DNA of 64,000 bases from positions 124,001 through 188,000 of the forward strand of contig JAYPBC010000001.1 of NCBI GenBank assembly GCA_038124025.1, written 5' to 3'. Below, piece after piece: positions 53,189 through 60,664 of this stretch. The notes beneath the pieces were generated by a model. It had not been told where the DNA came from and did no database searches. It saw nothing but the letters and a program-made list of their open reading frames with translations. Origin of the DNA: UBA1275 sp038124025 (GTDB taxonomy: Bacteria; Bacteroidota; Rhodothermia; Balneolales; Balneolaceae). Made by a program: the position numbers and the translations under genes. Within the stretch, counting starts at the first letter, position 1. Each line of letters starts with the position of its first letter.

Positions 53189-54259
53189 TTATACTGATGG
53201 TTCAGCATGAATGTGATCACTATGATCGTGATCATGTTCATGCTCTTCAGCAGCCATTCCAATGAATACCGCTGACAATAATGTAAAAATGTATGCTTGT
53301 AATAAGGCCACAAATAATTTTAGCACATATAAAATGGAAGTCATAGCCACTGAAAGTATACTAACGCTGTATGCAGCCACAGTGCCATACATGTCATTAA
53401 ATATAAAAATAAGCCCAAGTATCGCTATAATCATGATTTTTCCTGACATCATATTCGCAAATAAACGAATTGCCAGAGCGAAAGGCTTAGTAAATAAACC
53501 GATTAATTCGACAGGAATCATCAAGAACTTAACTCCTAATGGCACACCTGGGAACCAAAATACATGCTGCCAGTGGTCCTTTGTGCCACTGAACTGAGTA
53601 ATAAAAAAGGTGAATAATGCCAACACTGCAGTGACGGTAATATCGGCAGTAGCGGTGGCAGCCCATGGCAAAAGCCCAAATGAATTCATAAACGCTATTG
53701 ACATAAACATGGTGAATAGATAGGGTACGTATTTTTTATACTTTTCCCCTTCTATGTTTGGCTTGGCTACTTCATCCCTGATAAATTCATAGAAGATTTC
53801 AAATAAATTTTGTAAGGCTCCCTTTGGCGCAGTCGATGCACCAATTCCTTTTTTGTATCGCGAACCAGCAAATAATGTAAATAATGCAAGCGCACCAAGT
53901 CCAAACCAAAAATAAATAAGATGTGAAGTTAAAGAGAAATCGACTAAGATTGAACCGTTAACAGGTTTTATAACATAATCGACCTGTTCGAAAACTCCAG
54001 ACTCCAAGGCTTTTTTAGTAGAACCGTAGTTAGAAAACTGTATTGTACCATTGGCATCTTTCCACAAAAAAAGTCTTGGAAGGTATAATTTAGTCCCAAA
54101 AAAAGTAAAATAATCGTGGTCGGCAACTGTTCCCATAATATCGATGGGAGATTCACTTTCAGTAGCGGCATCAGCTTCTGCATTTGATGCTAGAACTGTC
54201 GGTTGCCCCATAAAAAGCATTACAATCAATAAGGGTAAAAAAGTAAGGTATTTTGTCAT
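53189..54259 (-). CDS. atpB: ATP synthase Fo a subunit with His-rich tail
   Basis: The a subunit holds the proton half-channels. The 356-residue product is long for the family because of a signal-like N-terminus (LLIVMLFMGQPTVLASN) and a periplasmic extension of about 100 residues before the membrane part. The essential Arg lies in FALAIRLFANMMSGK, and LLQAYIFTLLSAVFIGMAAE is the last helix. The C-terminus is HEHDHDHSDHIHAEPSV, a strongly His/Asp-rich tail. The extension and tail are seen in some Bacteroidota a subunits. The gene overlaps the upstream 136-residue membrane protein gene by four bases. Confidence 0.96.
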   Translation of the reverse strand: MTKYLTFLPLLIVMLFMGQPTVLASNAEADAATESESPIDIMGTVADHDYFTFFGTKLYLPRLFLWKDANGTIQFSNYGSTKKALESGVFEQVDYVIKPVNGSILVDFSLTSHLIYFWFGLGALALFTLFAGSRYKKGIGASTAPKGALQNLFEIFYEFIRDEVAKPNIEGEKYKKYVPYLFTMFMSIAFMNSFGLLPWAATATADITVTAVLALFTFFITQFSGTKDHWQHVFWFPGVPLGVKFLMIPVELIGLFTKPFALAIRLFANMMSGKIMIIAILGLIFIFNDMYGTVAAYSVSILSVAMTSILYVLKLFVALLQAYIFTLLSAVFIGMAAEEHEHDHDHSDHIHAEPSV

Positions 54260-54666
54260 TCCTCTGAGGGATATTTCAATAATCTATGATGTACAAGTAA
54301 CAATTCTATTGTAGATTGATAAAGATAGGAAATAATAAAATTAACTGTAAAGAACATTTGCTCAAATTTTATCGTTGATACCGTGATAAAGAATAAGAAT
54401 ACAACCAATGCAAAACGAATAATGCTTGTTATGTAATAGACTTTAATAAAATCTTGAAAGGAGATGACCCAAAATTTTACCCATACACACATAGCACCAC
54501 CCACAAAAACAAGTGCAATGAAGAATGATGTTAATGTCTTTGAATTATATCCAGGCGCAATCAAATAGCCAACTAATAGCAAGACAATTAAAAAGGGTAT
54601 TTGTGCATAAAGAAAAACGGTGAATACTGGGGCGTTAAAAAAATATTTTTTTAGCATAGTCACCAT
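54256..54666 (-). CDS. Four-helix membrane protein at the AtpI position
   Basis: This 136-residue protein has four hydrophobic helices (FTVFLYAQIPFLIVLLLVGY, LTSFFIALVFVGGAMCVWVK, IIRFALVVFLFFITVSTIKF and MFFTVNFIISYLYQSTIELL). It overlaps atpB by four bases, so it is translated with it. In many bacteria AtpI, a small membrane protein thought to help c-ring assembly, occupies this place, but no AtpI sequence motif is obvious and an AtpZ/AtpI-type gene precedes it. It is probably an Fo-assembly or Mg2+/ion-handling factor of unknown kind. Confidence 0.7.
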   Translation of the reverse strand: MVTMLKKYFFNAPVFTVFLYAQIPFLIVLLLVGYLIAPGYNSKTLTSFFIALVFVGGAMCVWVKFWVISFQDFIKVYYITSIIRFALVVFLFFITVSTIKFEQMFFTVNFIISYLYQSTIELLLVHHRLLKYPSEE

Positions 54667-54693
54667 ATCAACAAACTAGTTTAGCTAAACCAC

Positions 54694-54942
54694 TTATTTA
54701 TGTTGCTTATCAGCCTGCTCAGTTGTCCTCTTGTCAACACCTGGGTCTTTTATTAAGCGAAGGATTCGGAGAAAGAATAAAAGAATTCCAATTAGTGCGC
54801 CAATAATTACACCAAATGGCTCAGAGTCAACGTATCCGTCAGCATAACTACCAAGAATAATAGGCACAGATAATGACAACGCTATTTCTGTGCCCAAACT
54901 CAGGTATTCTCTATACTGTTTGGGTAACCAGCTTGTTATCAT
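54694..54942 (-). CDS. AtpZ/AtpI family protein
   Basis: The 82-residue product has two membrane helices (GTEIALSLSVPIILGSYADG and PFGVIIGALIGILLFFLRIL) joined by the short conserved turn DGYVDSEPFG, then a charged tail. This is the AtpZ/AtpI (AtpR-like) pattern, which in other bacteria sits at the head of atp operons; suggested roles are c-ring assembly and Mg2+/Ca2+ transport. It lies 24 bases downstream of the bactofilin gene and 27 bases upstream of the next membrane protein gene. Confidence 0.83.
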   Translation of the reverse strand: MITSWLPKQYREYLSLGTEIALSLSVPIILGSYADGYVDSEPFGVIIGALIGILLFFLRILRLIKDPGVDKRTTEQADKQHK

Positions 54943-54966
54943 ACGTCAACTTCCTTTAAGGAAGTG

Positions 54967-55392
54967 TTATCCAACGCCTTTAAGGGTAGCATCTGAATAT
55001 TCATTAGATTTAAACGATGAAATATCACCCATCTTACATAGTCCATTCACTTTAGCGCCCTCCTCAACCACTAACGTCTTCGTTGTTAGATTACCTTCAA
55101 GTACGGCCGTTTTGCGAAGGATAATTTTATTTTTACCTAACACATCTCCATTTACTTTTCCTGCAATGTCGGCATCTTGACAAACCACATCCCCAGAGAC
55201 ATATGCCTGTTCAGTTACAATGGCTTTAGATTCTGTTTCAAGGGTACCGTTGAGTACCCCACCGATGCGTACATCATGTACCGACTTTAAATAGCCATCT
55301 AACTGTGAACCTTCACTGATTATATTAACCGATGGATAACTGCTTTCATTCACCATAGTTTCTCTCATATTTTTATTTTTTTTGGATAACAT
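54967..55392 (-). CDS. Bactofilin (polymer-forming cytoskeletal protein)
   Basis: The 141-residue product is a bactofilin: a short disordered N-terminus, then a right-handed beta-helix repeat of about 100 residues with hydrophobic positions in series (VNIISEGSQLDGYLKSVHDV, GVLNGTLETESKAIVTEQAY, LVVEEGAKVNGLCKMGD). Bactofilins polymerise without nucleotide and place peptidoglycan enzymes or shape factors at the membrane. It starts one base after the stop of the M23 peptidase gene, a pairing known in several phyla. The true start may be the ATG at 55368 or 55356, since the first residues are not conserved. Confidence 0.9.
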   Translation of the reverse strand: MLSKKNKNMRETMVNESSYPSVNIISEGSQLDGYLKSVHDVRIGGVLNGTLETESKAIVTEQAYVSGDVVCQDADIAGKVNGDVLGKNKIILRKTAVLEGNLTTKTLVVEEGAKVNGLCKMGDISSFKSNEYSDATLKGVG

Positions 55393-55393
55393 G

Positions 55394-56251
55394 TTAGTTC
55401 AATAAATAGATTTGAGGATTCTGAGGTAGCCCGTCTTTCCAAATTTCAAGATGAAGATGAGATGCCGTGCTTTGCACACCTGCATTCCCTACGGATCCAA
55501 TCACATCCCCTCTAACCACCACATCCCCTTCCAGCTTATACGTAGTCCGACAGTGCTTATAAACACTTAACAGACCATTAGAATGCTGGATGGATATTAC
55601 ATAACCATTCGCAATTGTCCAATTAATATTCACCACCGTTCCCTCTGCCAATGCATGAACAAGCGCACCTTCGGTAGCGGCTATATCTAATCCAAAATGC
55701 TCTTGTTCAGAATTAAATGAACGTGAGATAGTTCCCTCAACCGGGTAGGCAGTTGGGAAGAGTGGCTCTGAGTTCAACAGTTTGGATGAAGTAAGACCTT
55801 GATTACCCAGATTTAATAATTCTTGCGGTGAGCTGACTTCGTTACCTCCTGTAAATCTATGACTTTGCTCGGTTAGTATACTTTGAAGGCGTTCATCCAA
55901 ACTTAGTGTGGTATCGGTATTGAGGCGAATAATCGTCCTCATTTGATTAAGTTGTTCATCACGTAGGTTTAAGGAATCATGCAGTGCATCTAATCTATTT
56001 ACAACTAGATCTATTTGTTTATTTATGGTTGATTCTTTACTTCTATATATCCATTCACCTAGTGGAGTGAACATGAGCGTAAGCATGAAAAAGGTCACCA
56101 CTAAAGTCAATAAGCCTGCTAAACCTAAAAATAATTGACGGGGTAATATCTGATACTCACTAGAGCCATCCGGCACAGAATCATCAATTAAAATCAAACG
56201 CACCCATTTATCTTTTAGTCGAACTAAGGCTTTTAAGAATTGAGTATTCAT
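55394..56251 (-). CDS. M23 (LytM-type) peptidoglycan peptidase
   Basis: This 285-residue protein has a cytoplasmic N-terminus, one membrane helix at about 41-62 (LGLAGLLTLVVTFFMLTLMF), a coiled coil (80-110) and a periplasmic M23 domain with zinc ligands His185 and Asp189 in EHFGLDIA and the pair SHLHLEIW (264-271, His265/His267). All active-site residues are present, so it should cut peptide cross-links in the cell wall. Bactofilin follows one base after its stop, so the enzyme is probably positioned by that filament. A GT4 gene ends 15 bases upstream of its start. Confidence 0.9.
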   Translation of the reverse strand: MNTQFLKALVRLKDKWVRLILIDDSVPDGSSEYQILPRQLFLGLAGLLTLVVTFFMLTLMFTPLGEWIYRSKESTINKQIDLVVNRLDALHDSLNLRDEQLNQMRTIIRLNTDTTLSLDERLQSILTEQSHRFTGGNEVSSPQELLNLGNQGLTSSKLLNSEPLFPTAYPVEGTISRSFNSEQEHFGLDIAATEGALVHALAEGTVVNINWTIANGYVISIQHSNGLLSVYKHCRTTYKLEGDVVVRGDVIGSVGNAGVQSTASHLHLEIWKDGLPQNPQIYLLN

Positions 56252-56266
56252 TATATCCTTTGAGTA

Positions 56267-57622
56267 TTAATTAACGAGTGCATCTAATTCTTGCGCAAGG
56301 CTCTGTGTAATCGTTTTTCGGGTAAAAGCCTCTAAAAACTTCTCATCTAAAGACTTTATACTCTCCATCTGAACATCATGAATTGCAGTTGAAATACAAC
56401 TGATCACCTTTTTGATGTCGTCTGGTGGTGCAATATAACTTCGACTATAGTTTTTTAAAATCTTTTTTGTGTCCCCGTCAGGAATTAAGGCAATAATTGG
56501 TCTTCTTGTTGCCATATATTCATACGTTTTACTCAGTGTTATGGTATTCTTATGTTTTTTATGCTCATTATTAAGCCATAGAATAGAAGCTTGTTGCATA
56601 CGTAAAATAGCTTCTTTATGTGGAACATATCCATGAGAGTAAACAATGTTTTGCAACCCTAATTCGGTAATTAACGGTAAATAAGGACGTATCGGACTGC
56701 CCTGAAAATGTAATTCAAGGCAAGAACTAAGAATAGGTTTTTTTTTAATGAGTTCGCTTACCGCTCTGAAAAACATAGCAGGACCACTATGAGAGTAAAA
56801 AGTACCCGAATAAAGAATTCGTGTGGTTTCTTGACTAGCAGCTTGTTGATCAGTAATGGCTTTCTTTTGAATGCCATATTCGGGGTATAATGAAGAATCA
56901 AAATCATCTGGATCATAGCCATGAGTTTGCACGGCAACCCGAGGCAATGAGGGATACCTTTGACCGATAGCATTCGCTATGGGTTCATTAATAGCTATGA
57001 CCGTATCGGCCTGGGTAATGGTCCGGGACTCATAACGCTTCATCAGCATTTTGTGAATGGGAGTTGGATACGTAATCAAATGACTCTCTAACCAATCATC
57101 CCTAAAGTCCATAATAACTGGAATAGTAAACTGTGCTTTAAGCTTAGCTGCTAACAATAGATTACTGTAAGGGGGTGCTGTTGCATAAATTGCTTTGATT
57201 GAATGCTTTTTTACTATTTCTTCGGCTTGTAGTAATCCCTGTTTAATCCAAGCTTTTTTATTATCAGGTAAAAAAAAGAAATGAGATAATCTGCGTAACC
57301 ATTTTTCTAAGCGAGTATCGGGACGCCACTGCCATCTTGAACTTTTCCAATGTAAAGGGGTGCCCCCTTTAACCCTATATAATTGTGCGCAATCCTGCTC
57401 AATGAGTTTTTTAAGCTCTTGCTCAAGCGAGGAATCAAAACTATGATATAGCCCCGGCTCAGGGACTAAAATTATTGGCTTCCACCCAAATTGATTCAGA
57501 TATTTTACGTACTTCAGAGGTCTTTGAACACCACTGCCTCCCATGGGTGGAAAGAAGTAAACAATAAATAACAGCTCTTTTAATGGCTTATCACGCAATG
57601 ATGTTTGTTTAATAAGCCCCAC
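56267..57622 (-). CDS. GT4-like glycosyltransferase
   Basis: The 451-residue GT-B protein opens with LLFIVYFFPPMGGSGVQRPL, has the middle VIMDFRDDWLESHL and the DTVIAINEPI linker, and a C-terminal donor-binding half with RILYSGTFYSHSGPAMFFRA and YEYMATRRPIIALIPDGDT. These mark a retaining glycosyltransferase acting in the cytoplasm, probably for surface glycan. The sugar is unknown. It is placed two bases after the guaB stop and 15 bases before the M23 gene, with no other glycan gene close, so the link is likely only transcriptional. Confidence 0.83.
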   Translation of the reverse strand: MGLIKQTSLRDKPLKELLFIVYFFPPMGGSGVQRPLKYVKYLNQFGWKPIILVPEPGLYHSFDSSLEQELKKLIEQDCAQLYRVKGGTPLHWKSSRWQWRPDTRLEKWLRRLSHFFFLPDNKKAWIKQGLLQAEEIVKKHSIKAIYATAPPYSNLLLAAKLKAQFTIPVIMDFRDDWLESHLITYPTPIHKMLMKRYESRTITQADTVIAINEPIANAIGQRYPSLPRVAVQTHGYDPDDFDSSLYPEYGIQKKAITDQQAASQETTRILYSGTFYSHSGPAMFFRAVSELIKKKPILSSCLELHFQGSPIRPYLPLITELGLQNIVYSHGYVPHKEAILRMQQASILWLNNEHKKHKNTITLSKTYEYMATRRPIIALIPDGDTKKILKNYSRSYIAPPDDIKKVISCISTAIHDVQMESIKSLDEKFLEAFTRKTITQSLAQELDALVN

Positions 57623-57624
57623 CT

Positions 57625-59121
57625 TTATACCGAGTAATTGGGTGCTTCTTTTGTTATTTGCACCGTATGTGGATGACTTTCCTTGTAGGAGGCAGCTGAT
57701 ATTTGGACAAAATGTGTTTTTTTCAGTTCAGAGATATTATTTGCTCCACAATATCCCATTGCAGCACGAAGCCCACCAGACATCTGATGAACTACTTCAC
57801 TTAAATATCCTTTATAAGGTACACGCCCTTCTATTCCTTCTGGAACCAGTTTTTTTAGATCATCTTCTACATCTTGGAAATAACGATCCTTGGAACCTTT
57901 TTGCATCGCACCTATACTCCCCATACCACGGTATGATTTGTACTTTCTAGAATCAAAAATAATGGTTTCTCCCGGACTTTCGTCAACCCCAGCAAACATA
58001 GACCCCATCATAACCACATCAGCGCCACCTGCTATAGCCTTCGGAATATCGCCCGTTTGTTTAATTCCTCCATCTGCAACAAGCCCGATGCCATATTCTG
58101 AACAAAAGTCACTCACCTCCATTACGGCACTAAGCTGAGGAACACCCACCCCAGTTACAATACGGGTGGTGCAAATAGAACCTGGCCCAACCCCCACTTT
58201 AACCACATCAGCTCCAGCATCTACTAGGGCTTTAGCGGCATCTTGAGTGGCGATATTACCACCAATAACGTTTAATGAGCTATACTTTTTCTTAATAGTC
58301 TCGACGGTTTTGAGTACTCCCTCTGAATGCCCATGAGCCGTATCAACCGTAATAATATCTACTCCTGCAGTCACCAAAGCGCTTACTCTATCCATGGTGT
58401 CATCGGTAACACCCACAGCCGCCCCTACGCGTAATCTGCCTAATTCATCCTTACATGCGTTAGGAAAGTTCATTTTTTTCTCGATGTCCTTGAAGGTAAT
58501 TAACCCCACTAAAATCCCATCAGAATCGACAATCGGTAGCTTCTCAACCTTATGCGTTTGAAGTATTGTCTCGGCTTGTAGTAAATTCGTGCCCTCTTTG
58601 GCCGTAATAAGCGGTTGTTTCGTCATGATATCACCTAATTTCTTGGTCATATCTGACTCAAAACGTAAATCTCGATTGGTGACAATACCTTGAAGCGAGC
58701 CATGTTCATCTACGATTGGAATGCCCCCTATTCGGTGTTTTGCCATAAGATCGCGAGCATCCTGAACCAACGCCGTTGATCTCAGTGTGACTGGATCTAC
58801 TATCATCCCGCTCTCGCTTCTCTTAACCAGTCGAACTTGCTCCGCTTGATTCTCTATACTCATATTCTTGTGCAACATAGCTATACCTCCTTCCCTAGCC
58901 AACGCAATGGCCATTCTGTATTCTGACACGGTATCCATAGCCGCACTCAGAATTGGAGTATTCAACTTGAGTGTTGGAGTAAGTTGTACACTAAGATCTA
59001 CATCCCTTGGTAGTACTTGAGAATAGTGAGGGACAAGTAGCACATCGTCATAAGTGAGCCCTTGTCTAGTAATTCGATCAAAGCTGCTTTGAGTGGATTG
59101 GTTCGTAGAAGATTTCGACAT
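57625..59121 (-). CDS. guaB: Inosine-5'-monophosphate dehydrogenase
   Basis: GuaB oxidises IMP to XMP with NAD, the committed step of GMP synthesis. The 498 residues form a TIM barrel (GLTYDDVLLVPHYSQVLPRD) interrupted by two CBS domains (about 95-215) and carry the catalytic Cys317 in GVGPGSICTTRIVTGVGVPQ and the flap GSIGAMQKGSKDRYF. Length is normal. It begins the long minus-strand train that runs to atpG, with a -7 promoter element 28 bases upstream and no other gene between. The CBS pair may bind nucleotides as allosteric effectors. Confidence 0.97.
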   Translation of the reverse strand: MSKSSTNQSTQSSFDRITRQGLTYDDVLLVPHYSQVLPRDVDLSVQLTPTLKLNTPILSAAMDTVSEYRMAIALAREGGIAMLHKNMSIENQAEQVRLVKRSESGMIVDPVTLRSTALVQDARDLMAKHRIGGIPIVDEHGSLQGIVTNRDLRFESDMTKKLGDIMTKQPLITAKEGTNLLQAETILQTHKVEKLPIVDSDGILVGLITFKDIEKKMNFPNACKDELGRLRVGAAVGVTDDTMDRVSALVTAGVDIITVDTAHGHSEGVLKTVETIKKKYSSLNVIGGNIATQDAAKALVDAGADVVKVGVGPGSICTTRIVTGVGVPQLSAVMEVSDFCSEYGIGLVADGGIKQTGDIPKAIAGGADVVMMGSMFAGVDESPGETIIFDSRKYKSYRGMGSIGAMQKGSKDRYFQDVEDDLKKLVPEGIEGRVPYKGYLSEVVHQMSGGLRAAMGYCGANNISELKKTHFVQISAASYKESHPHTVQITKEAPNYSV

Positions 59122-59148
59122 AGGGCTCAGAGATTTAATTCAATATTA

Positions 59149-59156
59149 CAAAGATA
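59149..59156 (-). promoter_or_regulatory. -7 promoter element TATCTTTG upstream of guaB
   Basis: On the minus strand TATCTTTG (59156-59149) matches TAnnTTTG exactly, 27 bases before the guaB ATG. A TTTG is found 25 bases further upstream (59185-59182), longer than the usual 19-21, so the -33 part is uncertain. Position at the head of the gene train supports a promoter. Confidence 0.5.
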
Positions 59157-59236
59157 CAAACTTCTATTCTGAGATTGAATGCAAAAATCAGAAAATCGAA
59201 AGTCTTCAACTTTAGGTAATAAATCTCAGTCCATAC

Positions 59237-59629
59237 TTACAATGGTTGTACTTTAATAGCCTCAATGGCAGTATTTAGACTTGTAGTACCATCTAAATAA
59301 GCTTGAACCCAGTAATGAACCCTATTCCTTCGGTTCTGAACGTAAGGATCACAACTTGAGTAACTGCCCTGCAACTCTTCAACCATTGCACGTACATCGT
59401 CATATATTTCAACTTTTAATAAATCGGGCACTTGTTGCCAACCCAACAGTTGAAAAACTTGTTGCAGTTCTTGGTATTCGCGCTCACTCTCATTCTTTAT
59501 TCGGGCTAATAAAGGTCGAATAAATGGATTTTTACTTTTCTTAATAACCCTGTTAGATGGAATACGCAACTGATTAAGCGTATTAGATGTATTGTCTACA
59601 AAGTTTGATGTATTGGATGAACTAAGCAT
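59237..59629 (-). CDS. Unknown 130-residue protein behind an SD and a palindrome
   Basis: The start at 59629 is set by AGGAGA (59639-59634) five bases ahead, one of the few clear Shine-Dalgarno sites in the window; the frame is open to 59671. The N-terminal 30 residues are Ser/Asn/Thr-rich and disordered, the rest is probably helical with FQLLGWQQVPDLLKVEIYDD and MVEELQGSYSSCDPY, and ends with a positively charged NRRNRVHYWVQAYLDG. No signal, membrane segment or known domain is visible. It lies 115 bases upstream of guaB and 76 bases downstream of folD, from which it is separated by a perfect inverted repeat. I cannot suggest a function. Confidence 0.65.
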   Translation of the reverse strand: MLSSSNTSNFVDNTSNTLNQLRIPSNRVIKKSKNPFIRPLLARIKNESEREYQELQQVFQLLGWQQVPDLLKVEIYDDVRAMVEELQGSYSSCDPYVQNRRNRVHYWVQAYLDGTTSLNTAIEAIKVQPL

Positions 59630-59633
59630 AATA

Positions 59634-59639
59634 TCTCCT
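59634..59639 (-). promoter_or_regulatory. Shine-Dalgarno AGGAGA fixing the start at 59629
   Basis: AGGAGA on the minus strand is placed four bases before the ATG. Most genes here, including lysS, atpE and the guaB train, lack such a site, so it makes this start, and not the upstream one at 59671, the likely one. Confidence 0.6.
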
Positions 59640-59674
59640 GTTTTGTTTTGATTCAGGAGTAATATACTCACCTA

Positions 59675-59696
59675 GGGTGACATCGTTATGTCACCC
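59675..59696. repeat. Perfect 9-bp inverted repeat between folD and the unknown gene
   Basis: GGGTGACAT (59675-59683), loop CGTT (59684-59687) and ATGTCACCC (59688-59696) are exact reverse complements. A C and five T bases follow on the plus strand (59697-59702), which is terminator-like for plus-strand transcription although all genes around are on the minus strand; read on the minus strand the hairpin has an A-run before it and no T-run after it. It may be an operator for the unknown gene or a hairpin at the end of the folD message. Confidence 0.6.
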
Positions 59697-59705
59697 CTTT
59701 TTCAA

Positions 59706-60596
59706 TTATTTTGGATAGAGTGATTTTTTTGCAGCTAACAAAGTATTCTTCATAAGCATGGCCACGGTCATAGGACCCACTCCACCAGGTACAGGAGTAA
59801 TCCAACTAGCTTTTTTCCGTACCGAATCAAAATCTACATCCCCCACCAACCGGTACCCTTTCTCCAGGGTTTCATCGGCTATCCGATTGATACCTACATC
59901 GATGATTACCACACCCTGCTTAACCATTTCGGCTTTTATTAAATTTGGTTGGCCAGCAGCCACAATCAGTATATCAGCACCAATGGTATGAGCGGTCAAA
60001 TCTCGGGTATACTTATGACAGATAGTCGTTGTTGCTTTACCGGTAGAATTTTCTCTAGATAACATAACAGCCATTGGACTTCCTACAATATTACTAGCAC
60101 CAACTACGACCGCATGCTGAGATTTAACAGGGATGCTGTAATACCTTAATAACTCCATTACTCCAGCAGGGGTACAGCTTTTGAAGCAAGGTTGATTGAG
60201 CGATAATCGTCCTACATTCATAGGATGAAATCCATCCACATCTTTTCGATGATCAATAGCTTCAATCACGGTGTGTTGCGATAAATGACTAGGTAGTGGC
60301 ATTTGAACCAATATTCCATCAATATCATCGTTTGAATTACATGAATAAATGATCTCGGTAAGCTCTTTTTCCGAAATTGTGTCTTGTAGAACCATGGTTT
60401 CGGTCTGTATTCCAACCTGTTGACAAGCTTTCGTCTTAGTTCCGGTGTATACTTTAGAAGCTGGATCATCTCCAACTAATATAACTTGCAAAAAAGGAGC
60501 TCGATTCCCCTTAGTACACCATTGCTGAACATCTTCCTTTACTCGATTACGCAGAAGTTCTGCAACCATTTTACCATCTATTATTTCAGCGCTCAT
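59706..60596 (-). CDS. folD: Methylenetetrahydrofolate dehydrogenase/cyclohydrolase
   Basis: FolD is bifunctional: it oxidises 5,10-methylene-THF with NADP and hydrolyses the product to 10-formyl-THF, supplying purine and formyl-Met synthesis. The 296 residues carry the catalytic Lys in YTGTKTKACQQVGI, the cyclohydrolase/dehydrogenase block DGILVQMPLPSHL, and the NADP fold with VVVGASNIVGSPMAVML and ITPVPGGVGPMTVAMLM. Length and motifs are normal. It is followed by an inverted repeat and an unknown gene, and preceded by dacB with 68 bases between. Confidence 0.96.
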   Translation of the reverse strand: MSAEIIDGKMVAELLRNRVKEDVQQWCTKGNRAPFLQVILVGDDPASKVYTGTKTKACQQVGIQTETMVLQDTISEKELTEIIYSCNSNDDIDGILVQMPLPSHLSQHTVIEAIDHRKDVDGFHPMNVGRLSLNQPCFKSCTPAGVMELLRYYSIPVKSQHAVVVGASNIVGSPMAVMLSRENSTGKATTTICHKYTRDLTAHTIGADILIVAAGQPNLIKAEMVKQGVVIIDVGINRIADETLEKGYRLVGDVDFDSVRKKASWITPVPGGVGPMTVAMLMKNTLLAAKKSLYPK

Positions 60597-60664
60597 AATT
60601 TAAACTTACTTGTTACATGTAAAGGAATGTAGTGTTTTTGGCTATACTTTCATCCATCAAGAGG

